Positions 1 through 9,854 of a stretch of 64,000 nucleotides of DNA are shown here, piece after piece. Both the position numbers and the translations under genes were made by a program. Below the pieces are notes generated by a model, which ran no database searches, was not told where the DNA came from, and worked only from the letters and a program-made list of their open reading frames with translations. Position 1 is the first letter of the stretch. The number at the start of each line of letters is the position of its first letter. This DNA comes from Paraphysomonas bandaiensis (lineage: Eukaryota; Chrysophyceae), in contig CBFFRP010000002.1 in the NCBI GenBank assembly GCA_965644295.1, positions 62,001 through 126,000 of the forward strand. The letters are read 5' to 3'.

Positions 1-1058
1 CTCAGCGGAGTCGGCTGAATAGTCACTGATTTTATCGTACTCGGTATGGTTTGAGTAACGACCTTTCTTGACTTTTCCATTTCTTTCAGTGGTTCTTGAG
101 TGGTCCATAACAATATAAAACTTCCGGTGCCTTCGACAAATTATCTCACTCTCCAAAATATCATCATAATAAGCAATCATTTGTTGTTCACTACATGTCT
201 GAAAAAAATCGTAAAAGTTAACGATCTGTTTGAAATTCCCTTCAAAATTAATCTTGATGTCATAATGATGATACCGCTGGATGGTCCCAGTTACTTTTAA
301 TTTCGTCGCTTTGTCAACAACATAGTTCCGAAATCCATTGTAGCCTGCCAGTGAAGCCAGTTGACCATTCGCATTTCTCAACATCATTTCAACAGAATAC
401 AATTTCTGTGGAGGCTCAGGCTGCTGCACACTCTGAAAGACTGAGGCTACAGGAGCAGCTGTGAACAGGATATATAGTGTAGATAGATTATATATTACTG
501 TACTGGAGGGTTGGATTATCATGTAGCAATAATATATAAACCATATACAAGCAATCGTCGTGTGATATGATCAGTTACTATATATAGCACATCACAATGT
601 CGTTTACCTTCTGAAGGAGCAGTTCCTGTGGCTGGAGATGTCAGAATATACATATCAAATCAAATATAAGAGATATGAATAATTAAATATACATGAGCAG
701 ATACATGTACCTCTACATGTACCTCACCCTAATCTACACATGCATATATCCATATAGCGAACGACTCGGTTAGATATGCAGCAATACACACAAACTGAAA
801 AAGTTCACCTCTCAACTTCTTCTCTTCACGTAACTCTTCCATTCGGTACTTATGCTCCTCCTTTCGGCGTAAACTTTCGTGTAATAACTCCTCCTTTCGG
901 TACAATCGTTTAAGTTTACCCCTCAAAATTTCGTTGTCATCGTCGGCTAATGCTTTGGCTTCCGCATCTTCAATAGAAGATTCCACGCTTCGAATCTGTT
1001 CATTAATTTGGCTTATTTCAGTCTCAATATGGTCTATTTCTGCACTGATATCACTCAT
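1..1058 (-). CDS. Coiled-coil protein, partial (3 exons, 3' end off window)
   Basis: I do not recognise this protein. The model has exons 809-1058, 608-631 and 1-458 (complement). Splice phases agree (1 to 1 to 1) and all introns are GT-AG. Exon 1 starts at an ATG and encodes about 83 residues of Glu/Lys/Arg-rich sequence with heptad-like spacing, predicted to be a coiled coil. Exon 2 is a 24-nt microexon that adds eight residues. Exon 3 encodes a compact segment of about 150 residues with alternating hydrophobic and aromatic positions, ending in a charged, Tyr-rich stretch at the window edge. It has no signal peptide or membrane segment. The open frame through all three exons and the phase agreement support a real gene. 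A structural or adaptor role would be a guess. It diverges from the PH-TPR gene at 12443, with the transposon inserted between them. Confidence 0.7.
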
Positions 1059-1822
1059 CTTAAATACAGTGATATCAACTATGATGATATGATGTATGTA
1101 TGTATGTATAGTCTGCAGAGCTCTTTGGTTTTGTAAGTAGAGTGCTTGATAATTTTATATGGAGACGTACGAAGTCGTGCTTGTTTGACCGTATTGATAC
1201 CCTACACTTCGAACTTCCCAAAGCAGTTGATAGAGGATGTTCTTTTCAGTTTAGTACTTGAAGTGACTGTATGAGATATGCATAGGGCACATAGAGTGAT
1301 ATATTACTGTACGTTTCTGTCAACTTTTATCCACGCACTCGTTTTTCCACAAAAACACTGGGTGACTACCTAAATTGCATAAATACATACAGTAAATGCA
1401 TAAAAAATCTGGGATTCAGACCCAGTTTATGCATATAGGATAGTTTGTACGAGGGGTCCGGAGGGGTCTCCTAAAAAACCATAAATCTGCATAAATTCAG
1501 TTTATGCAGCCTGTTTTTGTGCAATTTCTTGGTCCAGAAGTGAGATCGCGATATATCGCGAGTGCGTTGATTTTCATAGCATTTAAATGTTTTTTTCTCT
1601 CTCGGAAGTTGTCCGAAAAGGGGTTCAAAAAGGTCTATTTGTCACATCTTTCCATTTGGTCATTCATGACTCTACTTTATAATATACATCACCACATCTT
1701 TTGAGATCATCTTCCTGAATCATTCATCTTGCACTGTGTCAAAGGATTATCACCAATGAGCGTGGTGAACTTCGAAGGCCATATAAAGAGCGATAAAGTT
1801 TCAAGCAATGTCCTGGTGGCAA
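1059..1822. other. Intergenic region with hairpins and a transposon-leader match
   Basis: No convincing gene is seen. The stretch holds a short GTAT run near 1091-1112 just upstream of the coiled-coil gene. It also holds a 54-nt block (1306-1359) identical to the transposase leader inside the downstream transposon, two hairpins built on TGCATAAA/TTTATGCA (1397-1433 and 1487-1509), and a 16-bp perfect palindrome at 1546-1561. A 66-codon plus-strand frame at 1504-1704 has no recognisable content. Confidence 0.5.
1397..1509. repeat. Pair of hairpins sharing TGCATAAA/TTTATGCA arms
   Basis: The first hairpin pairs TGCATAAA (1397-1404) with TTTATGCA (1426-1433), and has an inner stem CTGGG/CCCAG (1409-1413 with 1421-1425). 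The second pairs CTGCATAAA (1487-1495) with TTTATGCAG (1501-1509) around a 5-nt loop. The repeated arms suggest a small foldback element or a structured RNA. Function is unknown. Confidence 0.5.
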
Positions 1823-2382
1823 CTAAAAATCTGAAGGAGGGTCCATGTACACGCCTCCTTCGATTTTAGCGTAGCATAATGCATTAGACACGTCAAGTTT
1901 ATGGATATGCATATCAATAATAAACGCCAGTGCAATGATTAGCCGAACGGTAATCGATTCCACCAAAGAAGCAAATGTATTTGCAAGATCTATACCTGAT
2001 CGTTGAACATATCCCAGTATGAGATAAGCGATAAAACATATAATTTCACCTCTTTGACGTGTCTTGAGCTGGATTTCAGACCAACAGCTGCAGTGCAACA
2101 AGACGAGCATTGATGATAATTCACCTCTCTTGTCTGCAGTGACCAGAGCCATAAACGCCACAATCGGGCCTTTCCGTACCACGTCTCTCGTAGTCTTAAA
2201 AAAAAAACTTCGTCCGCGTGATACGATTCAATCAGATCGTAGTACTCTTCAACTGATGGATCCAGCGGGTCAGTTTTAACTATGGCCTCTTCAAGCTTCC
2301 CATAGTACTCCTTATCCCATGGGGTATACTTGTATACTCTAATCAAACAGGACCTTGACTGATACTTCTTCTGAGACATCAA
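1823..2382 (-). pseudogene. Ty1/copia reverse-transcriptase remnant
   Basis: Reading the minus strand from about 2182 to 1823 gives a segment resembling the start of the copia-type reverse transcriptase domain. It runs from a KTRQRGEI stretch through GYVQRSGIDL, ANTFASLVES and KLDVSNAL to GGVYMDPPSDF. The family pattern is R-Y-K-A-R-L-V-x-G, G-x-D-Y-x-x-T-F-A-P-V, Q-L-D-V-x-N-A-F, then E-V-Y-M-x-Q-P. The Asp of LDV is the first catalytic Asp. The later YxDD motif, integrase, RNase H and LTRs are absent. The upstream frame (to 2382) joins only across a poly-A/T run near 2198-2208, suggesting a frameshift. I read this as a truncated, non-functional retrotransposon. The extreme 5' part is not recognisably copia and could be unrelated. 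Confidence 0.65.
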
Positions 2383-2632
2383 GTCATGCAGGGCAGATTC
2401 GATATAAACAACTGCCTGAATGCTACGCTAAGTTAAGCTAGTTAGCTAGCTAGGTGCTCTAGATTGATTCATATGAACTTATATAAAACGCAATCTTGAA
2501 ATACATGGACTTTGCTTATTCTAATTTACTTGTACAGTTTTACACAAATTACCAAAAAGAACATGATTATTACCATATATATCGAATAGTGAAATAGGCA
2601 TAATTTTGAATATAACATATCTATACGAAATA
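2383..2632. other. Intergenic flank of the transposon
   Basis: AT-rich sequence between the copia remnant and the transposon, with no gene seen. The TA at 2631-2632 abuts the left transposon end and matches the TA at 11766-11767 on the right. It is the presumed target-site duplication. Confidence 0.5.
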
Positions 2633-3421
2633 ATCGAATTAGAACGTCATATACAGCGCAAACAAAACAACGACATACAGTAATATTTATATTTTTCGAT
2701 ACATATGCCGCGTAAATAGGTATATAAGTACAACTAAACCAACATCACACATAAGAATTGCATATATAAAAAAATTCAAGAAAATTAAATGGAAATGATA
2801 AAAATGATTAAGTGCCAAAAAAGCTATCTTGATCCTACTTCCCGATGCTTATTTGAACTTTCTCTGATTTCTACATATCACCAAAATTACGTCAAATATA
2901 TGATATATGCACCGGCAGGTATACAGTTTCAAGCATCACACAGACCTTTATAGTGCACCCTTACAATTCCTCCTTCTGGTTCTGATCCTACTGCCACTAC
3001 TGGACTCTCTTTCATCCTCTGGTTGCCATTCCTCATAAGTGAAAAACGATTAGATGGTCATAAGTCGATGTAACCGCTAAACCTGTTGAAATTTCGAAAA
3101 AGACGATTTAACTTGAGCGTATGGTACGTATTGGAATAATTAATTCAGTAGGTGTGAAGAGAACATGTTTGCAATGACATTAATAAAATTATATCAATTA
3201 CTGATCAAAAATATGTTAAATGAAAAAGTTACATTTTACATAACATGTGTACTATAGTGCTATATAATACAAAGGTTATTGATTAGTTAAAAGTACTTAC
3301 AATCGACAATCAATCGATCTTCTGTCACGTTTTCCTGTAAGAATACATGCAGAATATACTGCACCAGTGTCAGTCAACTCCTGATTACATAGAAATAAAT
3401 GAGAAATAACAATACATATTA

Positions 3422-3667
3422 TTATGTATATATATGACATTCATATCGCAGCATGTACTGCACGATTGTTCGAATATTTCCGTCGTTATCGACCTGAACC
3501 TCATACGTCCCTCTGCCGCTGTATGAGTGAACTGCACAACTTAGCTGATAAGGGTTCTTCACCAAAGCACCAATCTCAAACTCCTGCGGTACAATTTCAT
3601 TAGCACTTGTACCTTTATCACCGCTACCATTAGAAGACATATTATATCGGTAAAACTTCAGTGTCAT
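3422..3667 (-). CDS. Small TIR-encoded protein, left copy
   Basis: An 81-codon frame starting at ATG 3667, with a second in-frame ATG ten codons in. It is duplicated exactly at 10731-10976 in the right arm. A TATAAAG box lies about 90 nt upstream. The product has a Ser/Gly-rich start, then a stretch (about residues 30-75) of short alternating hydrophobic segments containing YEVQV and DNDG. This is vaguely like small beta-barrel chromatin-reader folds, but I cannot name a family. Donor- and acceptor-like sites downstream (toward 2980-3370) suggest that further exons are possible; I could not settle a unique spliced model. It faces outward, away from the transposase. Its position in the arms means the element carries two copies. 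Confidence 0.45.
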   Translation of the reverse strand: MTLKFYRYNMSSNGSGDKGTSANEIVPQEFEIGALVKNPYQLSCAVHSYSGRGTYEVQVDNDGNIRTIVQYMLRYECHIYT

Positions 3668-4448
3668 ATCAAAAAATAGAGGTGAGTGGTGCGTCGTTCT
3701 TTGCTGTGGGAGCAGCAGCCCACTCTGATACAGCGCAACGAATTGACAGCACTGAGCCTTTATACTCCACTACTGTGTGTCGGGGTCTCTCCTCTCACTC
3801 CTCGGCTATGGTGTCAATAACTTCACTGCTGAGGCACAAGCGGACAACACAAGACCAAGATATCGACTCCGGGACCAAATGGTTAGCTTGCTGGCACTCA
3901 CTAGCTTGTCACAGACCCAGAGCGAAGGCATGATATAAGTAATCTTGCAGGCAGCTTGCCCTCCCTTGCCTTGAAAGCTTATTCTGCTTATCAACTTCCA
4001 TCCACCTCCACAGTCTTATTCATGCGGTTGCTACAGTGGCTCTTGTTATAAGAGTGATACTACGTCAGTATTCACCGTATATAGTATGACATAGTCAGCA
4101 TCCATACAAAGCCGTTACCTCATCATAACACCTCTGATGACATCACACTCAGACCATTCAACGCTATTGGAGGACTGCCAATACATAGATAGACAGATAT
4201 CTGATTGCAGATCTCATTCACAGTCATATCAGCTGCGTGTGTGTGTGTGCTGCTACTGCTCTGTACTGATGTAGAGTGCCTTTCAACCCCCTCTATTCCT
4301 CAGTCCATTGAGGGTGCAGAGAAGAGTGTTGTCCCTCCTTTACAAGATCACCACATGATCAGGATACAGCAACATCTTGCATATCTATACACATGTACTG
4401 TAGGCTTGGACCTTTTTTTTCGCATAAAACCCCCAATTTTATATATCA
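3668..4448. promoter_or_regulatory. TIR spacer with TATA-like box for the outward gene
   Basis: Reading on the minus strand, TATAAAGG occurs about 90 nt before the small gene's ATG (left copy near 3759-3766; right copy 10634-10641). The remainder has no ATG-started frame of convincing content. A hydrophobic frame from about 4205 begins at TTG, not ATG, and runs into the CATA array, so I do not call it a gene. The spacer lies between an outward gene and an inward gene and so probably contains both promoters. Confidence 0.4.
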
Positions 4449-4547
4449 TACATACATACATACATACATACATACATACATACATACAGCTGCTGTACAT
4501 ACATAAATACATACATACATACATACATACATACATACATACATACA

Positions 4548-4578
<31 letters not shown>

Positions 4579-5012
4579 CATACATACATACATACATACA
4601 TACATACATACATACATACATACATACATACATACATACATACATACATACATACATACATACATACATACATACATACATACATACATACATACATACA
4701 TACATACATACATACATACATACATACATACATACATACATACATACATACATACATACATACATACATACATACATACATACATACATACATACATACA
4801 TACATACATACATACATACATACATACATACATACATACATACATACATACATACATACATACATACATACATACATACATACATACATACATACATACA
4901 TACATACATACATACATACATACATACATACATACATACATACATACATACATACATACATACATACATACATACATACATACATACATACATACATACA
5001 TACATACATACA

Positions 5013-5046
<34 letters not shown>

Positions 5047-5070
5047 CATACATACATACATACATACATA
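4449..5070. repeat. CATA tetranucleotide array in left TIR
   Basis: About 620 bp of CATA repeats with two early interruptions, one containing the AGCTGCTGTACATAC block. The equivalent array in the right arm (8446-9950) is about 1.5 kb. Long open frames across it encode only period-4 low-complexity peptide and are not genes. Confidence 0.95.
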
Positions 5071-5246
5071 CTGTACGTTTCTGTCAACTTTTATCCACGC
5101 ACTCGTTTTTCCACAAAAACACTCTCTCCACACCCATTCCGACGACTCTCCAATTCTGACACGAGCATTCCACAAGCATTCCATTCTACCCCTGGCGGAC
5201 TCAAATTATACCCACAACTCCATTACACTGTACAATATGTAACAAT
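5070..5246 (+). promoter_or_regulatory. Transposase leader/promoter region
   Basis: About 175 nt of non-repetitive sequence between the array and the transposase ATG, present identically (inverted) before the Cys-rich gene at 8272-8448. The first 54 nt (5070-5123) are also found outside the element at 1306-1359. Because both arms carry it, both core genes should share the same transcription start signals and 5' leader. No clear TATA box is visible. Confidence 0.5.
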
Positions 5247-6203
5247 ATGGCTGCAGCTCCTGTATTGGATCTTTCTGAAGACTTCATTTATGATCATCCG
5301 GTGTTTCGAATTGATCACAGACTTGTTGAGCATGAGCCTGTTGAGGCAGAGGAAGGAATATCACAACATGGTTTGTCTAGGCATCAATATACAGTATTGT
5401 TTTGGTACAAATGTTGTTTTAAGGATACCACTCTGCTTGAATGCGCAGAGTTTCTGAGAATTGTTTGCAACGTGACTGTGAGCCGATCCACAGTGTGCAG
5501 AGCACTCCTCCGACTTGGTTTCAAGAAAAAGCATATGAAGTACATCGCCAAGTATCTTGACGAGAATGATAGAGTGGCATTTTGGGTCAATCCGCCTGAT
5601 CATTCACTGCGACCGGGTGTGCTTGGGGTTTATTATCGGGACATTGTGGACCTAGACGAAAGCGGCTTTTACGTCTCCAATTCACGGCGTGTCTGTGGTC
5701 ACTCTCTTGGGAGCACCTCAAGCAGTTCTATTGGAAACAAAGCCCGCATGCTGCCCCACTACTCATTGCTAGTTGCTATCGACGCTCGCAAAGGTGTGAT
5801 CAACAACATATTTTATCCACATGGCACAACTTCGGAGGTATTCTACCACTTTGTTGTGTACCTGTTAATTCCCAGTCTTGAGGGTACTGGGAGACGTGTC
5901 ATTACAATGGATCGCTTGAGTGCTCATTTTGGAGTTGTGGTCAAAGCTCTAACGGATGCTGGACATTATGTTGTCTTTCGTCCTGCTTCGTCCCCTACCT
6001 TTGCACCAGTGGAATGGGTATTCAGTTACGTGGACAAGTTTCTTCAAGAGCATAGTCCACAAGTCACGCCCAATTCATTAAAGTTTTGGTTAAGGACGGC
6101 TTTGGATACAATTAGTAGGTTTGACGTCAAACAGTATATGGCAGCTGCACACTTTTATGTCCCGACGTATCCGTACACACCTTACCGCGGTGAACAATCA
6201 TAG
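5247..6203 (+). CDS. IS630/Tc1-mariner-type DDE transposase
   Basis: 318 residues, about the usual length for the family. Residues about 43-100 form an N-terminal helix-turn-helix/winged-helix region with a typical S-R-S-T-V-C-R-A-L recognition helix. The DDE_3-type catalytic core follows, with D137 in DLDESGFY, D222 in ITMDRLSAH and E256 in APVEWVFS. The spacing between the last two is 33 residues, against the common 34. The usual Asn after the second Asp (DNAxxH) is Arg here, while the nearby His is kept. The enzyme would bind the TIR ends and catalyse cut-and-paste transfer into TA sites, acting in the nucleus. The frame is intact and the start codon lies inside the TIR. It converges with the Cys-rich gene, 526 bp away. 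Confidence 0.88.
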   Translation: MAAAPVLDLSEDFIYDHPVFRIDHRLVEHEPVEAEEGISQHGLSRHQYTVLFWYKCCFKDTTLLECAEFLRIVCNVTVSRSTVCRALLRLGFKKKHMKYIAKYLDENDRVAFWVNPPDHSLRPGVLGVYYRDIVDLDESGFYVSNSRRVCGHSLGSTSSSSIGNKARMLPHYSLLVAIDARKGVINNIFYPHGTTSEVFYHFVVYLLIPSLEGTGRRVITMDRLSAHFGVVVKALTDAGHYVVFRPASSPTFAPVEWVFSYVDKFLQEHSPQVTPNSLKFWLRTALDTISRFDVKQYMAAAHFYVPTYPYTPYRGEQS

Positions 6204-6729
6204 GGGTGCTATGTGGTTGTAGTGCACGTTGTGACTGCGCTGCACTTAGTATTTATTAATCTGGTTATTTATTCTTAACTATTCTAAATTATTATTCTTA
6301 AGTAATTTGGAACAGTATATTGCAATACCTTGCAAATGATATTAATCTGTTTAATATATTATTAGCTATATGTCGGTGGAATGCTTTTCACTTTTCACAT
6401 TGTAATTATATGATATGTTACTAGTTTCATACGAAATTGAAAGCGCAGTGCTCACGGCAATAGTGATGAGAGTAAGCTTGTGTAATTTGGGCTCAAAATG
6501 AGTCCATTAAAAATTTGGGTGAATGTGTGATTATTACACAGTTCTAGTGATGACATAATATGATTAATAATTAATACATTAATTAACAATAATAAAATTT
6601 ATATAAAACTTCTTGACAACGATTGAATAATAATAACAGCGAAAAGCAATAATAATAAAAGGCTATATCTGGAATCAGCAGGCTATAATAAGAAAACAAA
6701 CTAATAAGAAAAGACACAATGCTAAGGGT
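6204..6729. other. Transposon core spacer between convergent genes
   Basis: AT-rich 3' region shared by the two convergent transposon genes. No frame of note. AATAAA-like motifs suitable for polyadenylation occur on the plus strand near 6590-6597 and 6654-6659. Confidence 0.4.
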
Positions 6730-8271
6730 CTACTCCGGGAAAGTGCCATCTGAAGTGGGCTCCAGCTTCAGCTCATTCAAATCATGAACTAAATCAGGCC
6801 TCAACACAACCACCACCGCATTGACAGCAGCCACACAACCTTTCAAGTCCATCTCTGTATCGTGACTGTACGCGTTATTTGGCGACAGTGGAGCCGACAC
6901 TGGATGTAGCAGGGAAAAAATTCTGTCCGCAAGCCGCTTGTTTTCTGAGACACTGATGGTGAGGAGTCGTGCGATTGTTTCTTTGCAGTCCTCATATAAC
7001 ACCTGGGCCTCTCTTCCTATATTTAAAGCAACAAAGTGAGCGTACAACTGTTGTCTGAAGAATGTCAGGAAAGTCACAGTCTCCTCACGGGCCTGGAGTT
7101 CAACTGCACTCAGCTCAGGGGCACTGGTTGGAGCACAACCGTTCTCCTCCATGCGGCGTCTTTTGGCAGCCAACCCATCGTCTGCATTAGGAATGTCTGT
7201 AACTCCCTCCACATATTCCGGTGGAGCCGAAGCAACCGCGCGCACAGATGCGTCGTCCAGTGCCTTTCGTTGCTCCTCTGTTAATAGGCGCACAGCATTA
7301 TGTCGGGAAATGGTTGCAATCAAAGACTTAATCGGAACATCCATATCAATGGCCGCCTCAAGATTCTTCATGGTTTCAACTAATCGGTAGGTGGCATGGG
7401 GATGAAGTAAAAAAGATCGTTGGTCCGTCTGGTCTTTCTGGTGTTCTTCCCGAACTCTGGACATAACTGCATCTGATGCCCCGCAACGCTCAAGAAATCC
7501 AGGTGCTTGGCGCTCCAACTCTGACAGCACAATGTATCCATCCGGCTCTTGCAGGAGTTTATTCAAATGAATTAGAGCAAAGTTATTGACCTCAAAAGAC
7601 GCTCTAGTGCTGTTCATTCGAGTCTGCTCGGCCAGTGCATTCATGTAAATCTGTCGCCGCTTCTTATCGTACTCCGAGATGACTTCAGCATGCTGTGGAT
7701 ACTTAGGGTAGGGACAATCCGACCACGGATCAGGCTGAATCCTAAACTCAACACTATGGGGCGCCACATTGCATACGGGACAGCTACACTTCACTTTAAC
7801 AATTAAATCACAACCCTTGCACCTGCCCATTGGAGGTATGAATGTGGTGGCGTTGCTGATGGGGCAGTCGTGCCTTAATGCTGCTTGCAACTCCGCACTC
7901 GACATGCACACAGGACAACGAGTGCACTCCAAGCGATCATCTTTACTTGCTTTTTTCATCTCTGCGGCTTTGCAGTAGAACACGTCGTCCCTTTCTTCGT
8001 CATTTGTTATTGGTAGCCGTCGAACATCTTTCTTTGCGCGCACGTGTTTCAGGAATCCCTTCCAGATGGTATAATGATGAAGACACCCAGGACACCTCAC
8101 ACCATCTTGTGGTGGATTTCTTGTGTTCGATTTGAACCTTTCCTGCCCACCGTGAAGTACGGTGTGTTCTGGAACAACATCGCGGAGTGATGGGAGGTGA
8201 GCGGCCACCAAATTCTCGGAAGGAGCAAACACGAATATATCGCCACCATCGTGGTGATGAGCTGCAGCCAT
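6730..8271 (-). CDS. Transposon-encoded Cys-rich (zinc-finger) accessory protein
   Basis: 513 residues, intronless and intact. The start codon and residues 1-4 are identical to those of the transposase because they sit in the TIR. The N-terminal third holds metal-ligand clusters: C60-x2-C63 with H76; C116, C119 and C122 with H134 and C136; C151-x2-C154; and C162, C164 and C167. This suggests at least two or three zinc-binding modules. The rest (about residues 190-513) is mainly helical and charged, with a basic KRRR stretch near the middle that could act as a nuclear signal. I know no family match. Its conserved placement opposite the transposase suggests DNA binding, transposition regulation or target choice, but this is inference. 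It has no transposase-like catalytic motif. Confidence 0.7.
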   Translation of the reverse strand: MAAAHHHDGGDIFVFAPSENLVAAHLPSLRDVVPEHTVLHGGQERFKSNTRNPPQDGVRCPGCLHHYTIWKGFLKHVRAKKDVRRLPITNDEERDDVFYCKAAEMKKASKDDRLECTRCPVCMSSAELQAALRHDCPISNATTFIPPMGRCKGCDLIVKVKCSCPVCNVAPHSVEFRIQPDPWSDCPYPKYPQHAEVISEYDKKRRQIYMNALAEQTRMNSTRASFEVNNFALIHLNKLLQEPDGYIVLSELERQAPGFLERCGASDAVMSRVREEHQKDQTDQRSFLLHPHATYRLVETMKNLEAAIDMDVPIKSLIATISRHNAVRLLTEEQRKALDDASVRAVASAPPEYVEGVTDIPNADDGLAAKRRRMEENGCAPTSAPELSAVELQAREETVTFLTFFRQQLYAHFVALNIGREAQVLYEDCKETIARLLTISVSENKRLADRIFSLLHPVSAPLSPNNAYSHDTEMDLKGCVAAVNAVVVVLRPDLVHDLNELKLEPTSDGTFPE

Positions 8272-8445
8272 ATTGTTACATATCGTACAGTGTAATGGAG
8301 TTGTGGGTATAATTTGAGTCCGCCAGGGGTAGAATGGAATGCTTGTGGAATGCTCGTGTCAGAATTGGAGAGTCGTCGGAATGGGTGTGGAGAGAGTGTT
8401 TTTGTGGAAAAACGAGTGCGTGGATAAAAGTTGACAGAAACGTAC

Positions 8446-9823
8446 AGTATGTATGTATGTATGTATGTATGTATGTATGTATGTATGTATGTATGTATGT
8501 ATGTATGTATGTATGTATGTATGTATGTATGTATGTATGTATGTATGTATGTATGTATGTATGTATGTATGTATGTATGTATGTATGTATGTATGTATGT
8601 ATGTATGTATGTATGTATGTATGTATGTATGTATGTATGTATGTATGTATGTATGTATGTATGTATGTATGTATGTATGTATGTATGTATGTATGTATGT
8701 ATGTATGTATGTGTATGTATGTATGTATGTATGTATGTATGTATGTATGTATGTATGTATGTATGTATGTATGTATGTATGTATGTATGTATGTATGTAT
8801 GTATGTATGTATGTATGTATGTATGTATGTATGTATGTATGTATGTATGTATGTATGTATGTATGTATGTATGTATGTATGTATGTATGTATGTATGTAT
8901 GTATGTATGTATGTATGTATGTATGTATGTATGTATGTATGTATGTATGTATGTATGTATGTATGTATGTATGTATGTATGTATGTATGTATGTATGTAT
9001 GTATGTATGTATGTATGTATGTATGTATGTATGTATGTATGTATGTATGTATGTATGTATGTATGTATGTATGTATGTATGTATGTATGTATGTATGTAT
9101 GTATGTATGTATGTATGTATGTATGTATGTATGTATGTATGTATGTATGTATGTATGTATGTATGTATGTATGTATGTATGTATGTATGTATGTATGTAT
9201 GTATGTATGTATGTATGTATGTATGTATGTATGTATGTATGTATGTATGTATGTATGTATGTATGTATGTATGTATGTATGTATGTATGTATGTATGTAT
9301 GTATGTATGTATGTATGTATGTATGTATGTATGTATGTATGTATGTATGTATGTATGTATGTGTATGTATGTATGTATGTATGTATGTATGTATGTATGT
9401 ATGTATGTATGTATGTATGTATGTATGTATGTATGTATGTATGTATGTATGTATGTATGTATGTATGTATGTATGTATGTATGTATGTATGTATGTATGT
9501 ATGTATGTATGTATGTATGTATGTATGTATGTATGTATGTATGTATGTATGTATGTATGTATGTATGTATGTATGTATGTATGTATGTATGTATGTATGT
9601 ATGTATGTATGTATGTATGTATGTATGTATGTATGTATGTATGTATGTATGTATGTATGTATGTATGTATGTATGTATGTATGTATGTATGTATGTATGT
9701 ATGTATGTATGTATGTATGTATGTATGTATGTATGTATGTATGTATGTATGTATGTATGTATGTATGTATGTATGTATGTATGTATGTATGTATGTATGT
9801 ATGTATGTATGTATGTATGTATG

Positions 9824-9854
<31 letters not shown>

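Larger units (their letters stand above)
2633..5259 (+). repeat. Left terminal inverted repeat
   Basis: Inverted counterpart of 8259-11765. The outer limit is set by loss of identity beyond the flanking TA. The inner limit is the base after codon 4 of the transposase, where the two arms diverge. In order it contains non-coding terminal sequence, the outward-facing small gene, a spacer with a TATA-like box, the CATA array, and a leader of about 175 nt running into the transposase start codon. Confidence 0.9.

Noticed and set aside
3661-3933. A 90-codon frame opposite the small TIR gene (mirror 10465-10737).
   Set aside because: Starts at GTG, overlaps the promoter of the opposite gene and has no recognisable content.
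4205-5242. A 345-codon plus-strand frame with a hydrophobic start running through the CATA array (also its mirror 8097-10193).
   Set aside because: It begins at TTG rather than ATG, and most of it is the tetranucleotide array read as a period-4 peptide. No splice or domain evidence.
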